From Glacieibacterium frigidum (GTDB taxonomy: Bacteria > Pseudomonadota > Alphaproteobacteria > Sphingomonadales > Sphingomonadaceae), in the NCBI RefSeq assembly GCF_007097155.1, contig NZ_VJWA01000002.1:930001-994000 (forward strand): DNA of 64,000 nt. Direction: 5' to 3'. A program made the translations under genes and the position numbers. Numbering within the stretch: position 1 is the first letter of the stretch; each line of letters starts with the position of its first letter. This document shows, piece by piece, positions 56,480 through 64,000 of this stretch. The notes beneath the pieces were generated by a model that searched no databases, was not told the origin of the DNA, and worked only from the letters and a program-made list of their open reading frames with translations.

Positions 56480-56929
56480 TCAGTCCTTGGTGAGCGCGTC
56501 GAGGCGCGCCTGTTCCTGTGGCGTCAGCGCCGGGGTCTCGGCAACCCCGCGCCGGGCGCGCAGCCAGGCGATGACGAGGCCCGCACCCGCGAGCAGCACC
56601 GCGAACGGCCCCAGCCAGAGCAGCCAGGTGTCGTAGCGGAAGGGCGGGCGCAGCAGCACATAGCTGCCGTAGCGCGTCACCAGATACTCCTTCGCCTGCG
56701 CGTCGGTCTTGCCCAGCCGCAGCTGCTCGCGGACGATGACGCGCAGGTCGGCGGCGAGGGGTGCGTCGGAGTCGTCGATCGACTGGTTCTGGCAGACGAC
56801 GCAGCGCAGCTCCTTGCTGATCTCGCGCGCGCGCGCCTCCAGCGCCGGGTCGGCAAGCTGTTCGGAGGGGAGGACGGCGTGCGCCGGGACGGCGATGGCG
56901 AGGAGCGTCGCCAGCAGGAAGCGGTTCAA
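56480..56929 (-). CDS. ccmH: Cytochrome c maturation protein CcmH
   Basis: A 149-residue thiol oxidoreductase that reduces the CxxCH cysteines of apocytochrome c. It has a signal peptide (LLATLLAIAVPAHA), the motif KELRCVVCQNQSIDDSDAPL with Cys43 and Cys46, and a C-terminal membrane helix (TWLLWLGPFAVLLAGAGLVI). It overlaps ccmG by 4 bases. Confidence 0.94.
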   Translation of the reverse strand: MNRFLLATLLAIAVPAHAVLPSEQLADPALEARAREISKELRCVVCQNQSIDDSDAPLAADLRVIVREQLRLGKTDAQAKEYLVTRYGSYVLLRPPFRYDTWLLWLGPFAVLLAGAGLVIAWLRARRGVAETPALTPQEQARLDALTKD

Positions 56930-57459
56930 GCCTCGGCCTCCAGCTTCGCGAGCATCGGCTTCAGGATGGTTGTCCAGACAACTTCGTCGATCGGCCCGAT
57001 CTGCTTGTAGCGGACGCGGCCGCGCTTATCGACGACGAAGGTCTCCGGCACGCCGGTAACGCCGAGGTCGATGCCGGTGCGGGCGGCGGGGTCGCTGGCC
57101 ACCTTGGTATAGGGATTGCCCCATTCGCTGAGCCACTTGGCCGAGTCGGCGGGCTGGTCCTTCCACGCCAAGCCATAGACAGGCACGCCCTCGCGCGCGA
57201 TCTTGGTCAGCATCGGATGCTCCTGCGGGCACGCCGCGCACCACGACGCGAAGACGTTGAGGAGCAGCGGCTTGCCGGTCAGGTCCTTCGACCCGAAGCC
57301 CGGCGCGTCGGCGCTGAGCCCCGGCAGGTCGAATGCCGGCAGCGGCCGGTCGATCAGCTGCGACGGGATGACGCTCGGGTCCTTGGTCAGCCCGATGCCG
57401 AAGACGGCGGCGAGGACCAGGAACGCGGCGATCGGCAGTGCGAACAGCCAGCGGTTCAT
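56926..57459 (-). CDS. ccmG: Thiol-disulfide interchange protein CcmG/DsbE
   Basis: A 177-residue membrane-anchored thioredoxin-like protein. The N-terminal anchor is WLFALPIAAFLVLAAVFGIG. The active site is VFASWCAACPQEHP, and the cis-Pro loop is VTGVPETFVVD. It supplies reductant for haem attachment. Overlaps ccmF by 4 bases. Confidence 0.94.
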   Translation of the reverse strand: MNRWLFALPIAAFLVLAAVFGIGLTKDPSVIPSQLIDRPLPAFDLPGLSADAPGFGSKDLTGKPLLLNVFASWCAACPQEHPMLTKIAREGVPVYGLAWKDQPADSAKWLSEWGNPYTKVASDPAARTGIDLGVTGVPETFVVDKRGRVRYKQIGPIDEVVWTTILKPMLAKLEAEA

Positions 57460-59423
57460 TCGGCGGGGACCCCAAACGCGCCCGGCATGGTCGGTGCCAG
57501 CGGCCGCGCCGACGCCCCGACGCCGATGCGGAAGCGCCGGTCCGACAGGCTGGCGATGCCGCCGAGCGCCATCAGCAGCGCGCCGCCCCAAATCCAGCCG
57601 ACCAGCGGGTGATGGTAGATGCGCACCGTGATGCCGACCCCGCCGGGATCGGGCGCGCCGATCGCGACATAGACATTGCCCAGGATGCCGCCGCCGATGC
57701 CGGCCTCGGTCGTCTGGTTCTGACTGTTCGGGTAGAAGCGCCGCTCGCTGGTCAGGTCGCGGATGGTGTTGCCCTGCCGCACGCTGAACTGCGCGCGCTG
57801 TGCCTCGTAATTGGGGCCGCGCACCGCGTCGACTGCGCTCAAGGTGAAGCGCGCATCACGCAACGTCGCGGTGTCGCCGGGGCGCATCACCAGCACCTTC
57901 GACGTCTCGAAGCCCGACATGGCGGTGACGCCTGCGGTCATCACCCCCAGCCCGGCGTGCGCGATCACCATGCCGACGACGCTCATCGGCGTGGTGCGCA
58001 GCAGATGCCGCCGCCGCCACGGCACGATGAACGCCCCGACGATCAGCCACACCGCGAGCGCGAAGCCGATCCCCGCCAGCACCGACTTACCGCCCAGGAA
58101 GACGATCGCCGCGACGCCCGTGCCCAGCGCCACGATGGCGGGCCAGCGCACCTTACCGAACACCGACCTGAGGCTGTCGCGCTTCCACTGCAGCACCGGC
58201 CCGATGGTGACGAGCAGCAGCAGCGGGATCATCACCGGCGCGAAGGTCAGGTTGTAATAGGGCGGCCCGACCGAAATCTTGTCGCCGTTCACGGCCTCCA
58301 TGATCACCGGGTAGAAGGTGCCGAGAAACACCACCGCGGTCGCCGCCATCAGGAACAGGTTGTTGAGGCTGAGGCCCGTCTCGCGGCTGACGCTGCCGAA
58401 CAGCGCGCCCGACTTCATCGCGGGCGCGCGCCACGCGAACAGCCCCAGCGCACCGCCGGTCGCGCCGATGATCAGCGCGAGGATGAACACGCCGCGCTCG
58501 GGGTCGACCGCGAAGGCGTGGACCGAGGTCAGGATGCCCGACCGCACGAGGAAGGTGCCGATCAGCGACATCGAGAAGGTCAGCACCGCGAGCAGGATCG
58601 TCCAGCTGACCAGCGCGCCGCGACGCTCCAGCACCAGCGCCGAATGGAGCAGCGCGGTGCCCATCAGCCACGGCATCAGCGAGGCGTTCTCGACCGGGTC
58701 CCAGAACCACCAGCCGCCCCAGCCGAGCTCGTAGTAAGCCCAGAACGACCCCAGCGCGATGCCGGCGGTCAGGCAAACCCACGCCGCGAGGATCCACGGC
58801 CGCACCCAGCGTGCCCAGGCGGCATCGACCCGCCCCTCGATCAGCGCGGCAGCGGCGAACGAGAAGGCCACCGAGAAGCCGACATAGCCGAGGTAGAGCA
58901 GAGGCGGATGCAGGACGAGGCCGGGGTCCTGCAGCAGCGGGTTGAGCTCACGCCCGTCGAACGGAGCGGGGCTCAGGCGCTCGAACGGGTTCGAGGTGAA
59001 CAGCAGGAAGGCGATGAACGCCGCGCCGATCATGCCCTGCACCGCAAGCGTCCGCGCCAGCAGCGCCTCGCGGATATTGCCCGGGAAGCGCGCCAGCCCT
59101 GCGCCGAACACTGCAAGGATCAGCACCCACAGCAGCATCGAGCCTTCGTGATTGCCCCAGGTCGCGGCGAAGCGATAAATCCCGGGCTGGGTCGCGTTGC
59201 TGTGCCCCGCCACCAACGCCACCGAGAAGTCGCCCGCGACGAAGCTGTTCGCCAGCGCGACGAAGGAAACGGCGATCAGCAGCGCCTGCAACTGTGCGGC
59301 AGTTCGGCCGAAGCCGATCAGCGCGCTGTCGCCGCGATGCGCACCCCACATCGGCACGCTGGCCTGCAAACACGAGAGCAGCAGCGCCAGAATAAGCGCG
59401 AAATGTCCGATCTCGGCGGTCAA
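57456..59423 (-). CDS. ccmF: Cytochrome c-type biogenesis protein CcmF
   Basis: A polytopic haem lyase subunit of about 655 residues with many transmembrane helices. The WWD domain reads ELGWGGWWFWDPVENASLMP, with the surrounding TWGNHEGSMLLWVLILAVFG. A TTG at 59423 gives the family start TAEIGHFALILALLLS; no ATG is suitably placed. ccmA-E are not in this window. Divergent from the flavoprotein-cytochrome operon. Confidence 0.93.
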   Translation of the reverse strand: MTAEIGHFALILALLLSCLQASVPMWGAHRGDSALIGFGRTAAQLQALLIAVSFVALANSFVAGDFSVALVAGHSNATQPGIYRFAATWGNHEGSMLLWVLILAVFGAGLARFPGNIREALLARTLAVQGMIGAAFIAFLLFTSNPFERLSPAPFDGRELNPLLQDPGLVLHPPLLYLGYVGFSVAFSFAAAALIEGRVDAAWARWVRPWILAAWVCLTAGIALGSFWAYYELGWGGWWFWDPVENASLMPWLMGTALLHSALVLERRGALVSWTILLAVLTFSMSLIGTFLVRSGILTSVHAFAVDPERGVFILALIIGATGGALGLFAWRAPAMKSGALFGSVSRETGLSLNNLFLMAATAVVFLGTFYPVIMEAVNGDKISVGPPYYNLTFAPVMIPLLLLVTIGPVLQWKRDSLRSVFGKVRWPAIVALGTGVAAIVFLGGKSVLAGIGFALAVWLIVGAFIVPWRRRHLLRTTPMSVVGMVIAHAGLGVMTAGVTAMSGFETSKVLVMRPGDTATLRDARFTLSAVDAVRGPNYEAQRAQFSVRQGNTIRDLTSERRFYPNSQNQTTEAGIGGGILGNVYVAIGAPDPGGVGITVRIYHHPLVGWIWGGALLMALGGIASLSDRRFRIGVGASARPLAPTMPGAFGVPAE

Positions 59424-59511
59424 CGGCAAACATCCCCAAGCGAAACGGTTTCCTATACTAGCCGTTTGCGGGGACTTTGGTAGAGTGAGCGCGGTCGCAC
59501 GGGGGGCGTCA

Positions 59512-61959
59512 GTGTCGGAAAGCTTTCGCGTCGCGATCATCGGCTCGGGGCCTGCGGGTCTCAGCGCCGCTGCGCATGCTGCAAAGCTGGGCCTGCGCCA
59601 CGTCCTGATCGAGAAGACCGACCATCTGTCGGACACCATCTTTCGCTATCAGCGCGGCAAGCATGTCATGGCGACGCCGTCGCAACTGGTGCTGCGCTCC
59701 GATGTCGCATTCGACGCGGGCAAGCGCGAGGCGGTGCTCGGCCGCTGGGACGAGGATGCGCGGTCCGCGGGCGTCAACCTGCTGCTCAATACCGAGGTCA
59801 AGGCGATCGCGGGCGCGGCTGGGGCCTTCACGCTGACGCTGTCGGGCGGCAAGACGATTCAGGCCGAGACGGTGGTGCTGGCGATCGGCACGCAGGGCAA
59901 TCCCAACACGATGCGCTGCGAGGGCGGCAATTCCCCGTGGGTGCAATACTCGCTCGACGATCCTGCCGAATATGTCGACGAGCATATCATCGTCATCGGC
60001 GCGGGCGACGCGGGCATCGAGAACGCCATCGGCCTCGCGGCCGACCCCGAGCAGCGCAACACGGTGACGATCCTCAACCGCTCGGCGGATTTCGCGCGCG
60101 CCAAGGACGCCAACGTCAAGGGGCTGAACGCCGCCCGCGATGCCGGCCGCCTGTCGATCCTGCTCGAATCGTCGCCGACGAAGATCGAGCCCGGCTTCAT
60201 GACCGTCGAGACCCGCGACGGCGAGGCGCGACTGCCGTGCAACCGGGTCATCGCGCGCATGGGGTCGTCGCCGCCGCGCAAGTTCATCGAATCGTGCGGG
60301 GTCCAGTTCTCGAGCGACGACCGCGAGGCCTTCCCGACGCTGTCGCCGACCTTCGAATCGACGACGCCGGGCCTGTACGTCATCGGCGCGCTGGCGGGTT
60401 ATCCGCTGATCAAGCACTGCATGAACCAGGGCTATGACGTTATCGAGTTCATCGCCGGCAACATCGCGCTGAAGCCCGCCGACGAGCCGATCCTCGAGAA
60501 AAAGCTCACCGGGCTGCCGGGGCGGCGCTCGGTCGCGGAGTGGCTCGACTTCCTGCGTGAGCGCGTCGAGATCCTGAACGACCTGTCGCCGCTGCAGATG
60601 CGCGAGTTCCTGCTCGATTCGGACGTGCGCGCCTATGCCCGCGGCGAGGTCGTTTTCCAGCGCAACGACGCGGGCTCGTCGCTGTTCGGCATTGCTGCCG
60701 GCTCGGTGCTCGTCGAGGTGTCGGCGACCGACCCGTCGATCACCGTGCCGATCGCGCAGGGGTCGATCTTCGGCGAGGTCGGCCTGATCTCCGGCCGCCG
60801 CCGCGGCGCGACGATCCGCGCGGCGGAAGACTGCATCCTGGTCGAGGTGTCGCGCCTCGCCGCGCTCAAGCTGATGGCGTCGGTGCCCGCCGCCAAGCGC
60901 GCGATCAACCGCATCACTACCGAGCGCCTGCTGCTCCAGATGTTCGGCTCCGGCCTGCGCAAGGAGGATCTGGGGCCGCTGGTCGCGTCGGCCGAGGTGA
61001 TGACGGTGCGCAAGGGCGACTGCATCATCAAAGAGGGCGAGGAAGGCAGCGATATCTTCGCGATCCGCTCGGGGTCGATGGTCATCGAGAAGCTGATCGG
61101 CGGCAAGCCGGTGTTCCTGAGCTACCTGCCCGCCGGCAGCTACGTCGGCGAGATGGCGCTGATCGACAACAGCCGCCGCACCGCGACGGTCCGCGCCGCG
61201 ATCAAGTCCGACGTCATCAAGCTCGACGGCAATGCCTTCCGCTGGCTGTTGTCGGTGCAGCCCGAGCTGCTCGCCAAGGCCAAGCGCGACATGGCGGCGC
61301 GGCGCGACCTGAACGGCTTCATCGAATCGAAGAAGGACAGCTTCGGCGGCGTCATCGACCTGTATTCGAGCGTCGCGACCTTTCTGGTCGAGCAGGGCGT
61401 CGGCGAAGCCACCGACGTGCTGCTGATCGACGAGACCCTGTGCGTCGGCTGCGACAATTGCGAAAAGGCGTGCGCCGACAGCCATGACGGGCTCTCGCGC
61501 CTCGACCGCGAGGCCGGGCGCACCTACGCGCACCTCCACGTGCCGACGTCGTGCCGCCACTGCGAGCATCCGCACTGCATGGCCGACTGCCCGCCCAACG
61601 CGATCCATCGCGGCCCGGACGGCGAGGTGTTCATCGACGACAGCTGCATCGGCTGCGGCAATTGCGAGCGCAACTGCCCCTATGGCGTGATCCGCATGGA
61701 CAAGGTGCCGCCGAAGAAACCGTCGCTGCTCAGCTGGCTGACGTTGGGCCTCGGGCCCGGCCCCGGCGAACCGTCGAAGGCCTGGTCGTACAAGCATGCG
61801 AAGTCCGCCGAGGCGCCGAAGAAGGCGATAAAATGTGACATGTGTGCCGGGCAGTCGGGCGGTCCTGCCTGTGTGCGGGCGTGTCCTACCGGGGCGGCGA
61901 TCCGGGTCAGTCCGGAGGATTTCCTGTCGATCGCGCTGCTTGACCGGTCGGGGGGCTGA
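59512..61959 (+). CDS. Fusion of flavoprotein, two cNMP-binding domains and ferredoxin module
   Basis: An 815-residue cytoplasmic protein. Residues 5-330 form a pyridine-nucleotide flavoprotein (YpdA/thioredoxin-reductase-like) with AIIGSGPAGLSAAAHAAKLG and a second dinucleotide site IIVIGAGDAGIENAIGLAAD near 158. Two cyclic-nucleotide-binding domains follow: residues about 347-457 (phosphate-binding cassette GSIFGEVGLISGRRRGATIR) and about 487-580 (GSYVGEMALIDNSRRTATVR). Residues about 640-806 carry four Cys clusters: CVGCDNCEKAC, CRHCEHPHCMADC, CIGCGNCERNC, CDMCAGQ with CVRAC. That is sixteen Cys, enough for four [4Fe-4S] centres as in DmsB/HybA proteins. The GTG at 59512 is preferred over 59485. 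Stop overlaps the next gene. Likely moves NAD(P)H electrons to the membrane partner under nucleotide control. Confidence 0.87.
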   Translation: MSESFRVAIIGSGPAGLSAAAHAAKLGLRHVLIEKTDHLSDTIFRYQRGKHVMATPSQLVLRSDVAFDAGKREAVLGRWDEDARSAGVNLLLNTEVKAIAGAAGAFTLTLSGGKTIQAETVVLAIGTQGNPNTMRCEGGNSPWVQYSLDDPAEYVDEHIIVIGAGDAGIENAIGLAADPEQRNTVTILNRSADFARAKDANVKGLNAARDAGRLSILLESSPTKIEPGFMTVETRDGEARLPCNRVIARMGSSPPRKFIESCGVQFSSDDREAFPTLSPTFESTTPGLYVIGALAGYPLIKHCMNQGYDVIEFIAGNIALKPADEPILEKKLTGLPGRRSVAEWLDFLRERVEILNDLSPLQMREFLLDSDVRAYARGEVVFQRNDAGSSLFGIAAGSVLVEVSATDPSITVPIAQGSIFGEVGLISGRRRGATIRAAEDCILVEVSRLAALKLMASVPAAKRAINRITTERLLLQMFGSGLRKEDLGPLVASAEVMTVRKGDCIIKEGEEGSDIFAIRSGSMVIEKLIGGKPVFLSYLPAGSYVGEMALIDNSRRTATVRAAIKSDVIKLDGNAFRWLLSVQPELLAKAKRDMAARRDLNGFIESKKDSFGGVIDLYSSVATFLVEQGVGEATDVLLIDETLCVGCDNCEKACADSHDGLSRLDREAGRTYAHLHVPTSCRHCEHPHCMADCPPNAIHRGPDGEVFIDDSCIGCGNCERNCPYGVIRMDKVPPKKPSLLSWLTLGLGPGPGEPSKAWSYKHAKSAEAPKKAIKCDMCAGQSGGPACVRACPTGAAIRVSPEDFLSIALLDRSGG

Positions 61960-62819
61960 TGGCGTCGCGTGCTGCCAACCGGGGGGCCCTGCACGAGGGA
62001 TTCCTGCGTCATAACGGGTTTCGCTGGCTCAAGATTGCCAGCGTGTTGTGCATCACGGCGCTCGCGGCGTACCTGCTGGTCGATGCCGAGCCGCGGCCCA
62101 ACGGGGGCACGGCGGTGGGCTACGCGCTCGGCACCATCGGCGCGCTGCTGATCCTGTGGCTGACCATGCTGGGCCTGCGCAAGCGCGTGATCTCGCGCGG
62201 GCGTTACTCGCTGAAGGCGTGGACGAGCGCGCACGTCTATCTCGGCCTGTCGCTGATCACCATCGTCACCCTGCACACCGGCTTCCAGCTCGGCTGGAAC
62301 GTCCACACCCTCGCCTATGCCCTGATGATGATCGTCGTCCTGTCGGGCATTTGGGGGGTGATCGCCTACGGCACGCTGCCCCGCACCCTGTCGGCCAATC
62401 GCGGCGAGGCGACGCAAGGGCAGATGCTCGAGGGCCTGCGCCTGCTCGACCGCCAGCTCCACGACGCCGCGCAGCCGCTGCTGCCGCGCCAGTCGGAGAT
62501 GGTGCGCGAATCCCTCGAGAACTGCTCGGTCGGCGGCGGCCTCTACGCCCGCCTCACCGGGCGCCACCGCCGCTGCGGCAATGCCCGCGCGCTCACGGCG
62601 GTCAAAGCCGAGCTGCGCGCCGGCCGCCCCGACCCCGGGCAGCGCCTGTCGCTGATCGTCTCCCTGCTCGAGCGCAAGGAGGCCGCGCTCGGCCAGGCGC
62701 GCCGCCACATCCGCACCCGCGCGCTGCTCGAGGTCTGGCTGTACATCCACGTGCCCGCGACCTTCGCGCTGATTGCCGCGCTGACCGCGCATATCGTCAG
62801 CGTCTTCTACTACTGGTGA
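61959..62819 (+). CDS. Cytochrome b-like integral membrane protein
   Basis: A 286-residue protein with about five transmembrane helices: near residues 25-45, 50-72, 90-112, 115-135 and 262-283. Histidines placed inside helices (SAHVYLGLSLITIVTLHTGF and LYIHVPATFALIAALTAHIV) could bind haem b in pairs. A charged loop (about 140-255) faces the cytosol or periplasm. It is coupled to the flavo-ferredoxin fusion by a TGATG overlap and followed 7 bases later by the FHA-multihaem gene. Probably the membrane electron relay of the system. No named family recognised. Confidence 0.7.
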   Translation: MASRAANRGALHEGFLRHNGFRWLKIASVLCITALAAYLLVDAEPRPNGGTAVGYALGTIGALLILWLTMLGLRKRVISRGRYSLKAWTSAHVYLGLSLITIVTLHTGFQLGWNVHTLAYALMMIVVLSGIWGVIAYGTLPRTLSANRGEATQGQMLEGLRLLDRQLHDAAQPLLPRQSEMVRESLENCSVGGGLYARLTGRHRRCGNARALTAVKAELRAGRPDPGQRLSLIVSLLERKEAALGQARRHIRTRALLEVWLYIHVPATFALIAALTAHIVSVFYYW

Positions 62820-62826
62820 CGCGCCC

Positions 62827-64000
62827 GTGAGCATCATCCTCCGCCAGATCACGCGGCGCGCCGGGGGCGGCGAGATCGCGCGCACGTCGACCCTCGACAA
62901 GACCGAGGTGCTGATCGGCCGCGGCACCGACTGCGACGTCCAGATCCCCGACCTCGCGGTCATGCTGCGCCACGCCCGCCTGCACCGCCTCGCCTCGGGC
63001 CGCGTCGCGCTCGACGCACTGGGCGGCGTGCCGCTCAACATCGGCGGACGCTTCGTCGAGCGCGGCGAGATCGACCCCGCCAGCGGCGCCCGCGTCGTAC
63101 TGGGCAGCCACGTCCTGACCATCGCCGCGGGCGACACGGCGGACGACATCGTCGTCACCGTCGAGCGCACCGACGCCCCCGGCGACGCGGCGGCAGCGCG
63201 CGACGAGGCACGCACCTTCGGCCTCGACGCGGTCATGCCCGGCAAGCGCCCGATGGTCTGGCTGTCGCTGGTCGCGGTGCTCGCGGTGTTCCTCGCCTGG
63301 CCGATCTGGGCGTCACTCCAGCCCCGCCCCGCCGCGACCCCGGCGACGCCGACCGTCCAGCGCGTCAATTTCGCCCCCGACCAGCTGTGGACCAGCGGCC
63401 CCCTGAGCGCCGCCCACGCCAACCTGTCGAACGACTGCGGCGCGTGCCACGACAAGGCGTTCGTCTCGGTCCGCGACGAGACCTGCCGCGCCTGCCACGA
63501 CAAGCTCCCTGACCACGCCCCGCTGAACCGCATGCAGGCCGCCCGCGCCGCCCCCGCCGGCCTGTTCGGCGAAGCCAAGGCCAAGCTCGACGCCGCGACG
63601 CACCTCACCGTCGGGCGCTGCGCGTCGTGCCACAAGGAGCACGAGGGGCCGGACGGCGCGCTGATGGTCGCCTCCACCTTCTGCAGCGACTGCCACGCCG
63701 GGCTGAAGGGCCGCTTGAACACTGCCTTAAGCAACGTCGCCGGCTTCGACACCCACCCGCAGTTCCGCGCCACCATCGTCAGCACGCCCGCCGCCAAGAA
63801 CCCGCTGCTGACCCGCGTCTCGCTCGACGCGAAACCGCGCGAGAATTCGGGCCTCAAGTTCCCGCACAAGCTCCACCTCGCCGCCGACGGCGGCGTCGCG
63901 CGCATGGCGAGCGAGCAGGGCCAGGGTGCAAGGCTCGACTGCGCCGACTGCCACACCCCCGACGCCGACGGGGTGCGCTTTGTGGGCGTAGACATGGAGA
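62827..64000 (+). CDS. FHA domain - transmembrane - multihaem cytochrome c (truncated by window)
   Basis: Open to the window end; at least 391 residues. An N-terminal FHA domain (about 8-105, KTEVLIGRGTDCDVQIPDLA followed by MLRHARLHR) reads as cytosolic. One transmembrane helix (about 138-158, PMVWLSLVAVLAVFLAWPIW) leads to a periplasmic part with at least five CxxCH haem sites: CGACH, CRACH, CASCH, CSDCH and CADCH. FHA domains bind phosphothreonine, so the protein could be gated or anchored by phosphorylation. It starts with GTG 7 bases after the cytochrome b-like gene. The divergent ccm operon would attach its haems. Confidence 0.82.
   Translation, partial: MSIILRQITRRAGGGEIARTSTLDKTEVLIGRGTDCDVQIPDLAVMLRHARLHRLASGRVALDALGGVPLNIGGRFVERGEIDPASGARVVLGSHVLTIAAGDTADDIVVTVERTDAPGDAAAARDEARTFGLDAVMPGKRPMVWLSLVAVLAVFLAWPIWASLQPRPAATPATPTVQRVNFAPDQLWTSGPLSAAHANLSNDCGACHDKAFVSVRDETCRACHDKLPDHAPLNRMQAARAAPAGLFGEAKAKLDAATHLTVGRCASCHKEHEGPDGALMVASTFCSDCHAGLKGRLNTALSNVAGFDTHPQFRATIVSTPAAKNPLLTRVSLDAKPRENSGLKFPHKLHLAADGGVARMASEQGQGARLDCADCHTPDADGVRFVGVDME

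Noticed and set aside
59509..61797. A 762-codon minus-strand frame opposite the flavo-ferredoxin fusion
   Set aside because: Shadow frame of a GC-rich gene, composed mostly of Arg, Ala, Asp and His without domains.
61680..63995. A 771-codon minus-strand frame at the right end
   Set aside because: It is the antisense shadow of the FHA-multihaem and cytochrome b-like genes. The plus strand has clear CxxCH, FHA and membrane motifs.

Overview
The window reads as a high-GC alphaproteobacterial chromosome, most probably a member of the Sphingomonadales. This is inferred from HWE/HisKA_2-family sensor kinases, a catabolic cluster with its own TonB-dependent receptor, GTTC-N7-GTTC type LexA control, and the core order etfB-etfA-lolA-xthA-ribA-YkuD. 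A near-perfect parS sequence inside ribA (47224-47239) suggests the right half lies in the origin-proximal part of the chromosome.

Left part, 1-31.7 kb, is accessory. It opens with three orphan signalling genes: a PAS-HisKA_2 kinase, a PAS-GGDEF diguanylate cyclase and a PAS-HWE kinase. An aromatic or alicyclic ring-degradation cluster follows (4.6-13.4 kb): acyl-CoA ligase, TetR, extradiol-type dioxygenase, fumarylacetoacetate hydrolase family enzyme, FAD monooxygenase, a second TetR and a TonB receptor. From 13.4 to 31.7 kb there is a mosaic. It holds gene remnants (SRPBCC, dinB), several unrecognised genes, a YwqJ-like deaminase toxin with a MORN-type immunity protein, endonuclease V, a PolB-type exonuclease-like protein, a MobA/MobL-like fragment and an SRAP protein with a LexA box nearby. 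It ends with a single-chain MmeI-like restriction-modification enzyme plus DUF5655 partner, an HTH and an Arc regulator facing each other across repeated operator-like sites, and a tyrosine integrase abutting the 3' end of tRNA-Phe(GAA). That arrangement is typical of an integrated genomic island; its distal end was not found.

Right part, 31.8-64 kb, is core genome. It carries yacG, an RNase E/G-like gene, maf, hisGD, secA, tdk, a YihY/BrkB gene, argJ, a GST, etfBA, lolA, xthA, ribA, a YkuD transpeptidase, a siroheme-synthase N-domain, galU, lysA, lptM, argH and a TlpA-like thioredoxin. A cytochrome c maturation operon (ccmF-ccmG-ccmH-ccmI plus a radical SAM gene) follows. Three kinds of palindromic repeat are scattered between these genes, and one copy sits inside the ribA reading frame.

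The most unusual locus is divergent from ccmF (59.5-64 kb, running off the window). It consists of an 815-residue fusion of a pyridine-nucleotide flavoprotein, two cyclic-nucleotide-binding domains and a ferredoxin module with 16 cysteines, then a cytochrome-b-like membrane protein, then an FHA-transmembrane-multihaem c protein. Together they look like a signal-gated electron conduit from cytoplasmic NAD(P)H to periplasmic haems. No described system of this composition is known to me.
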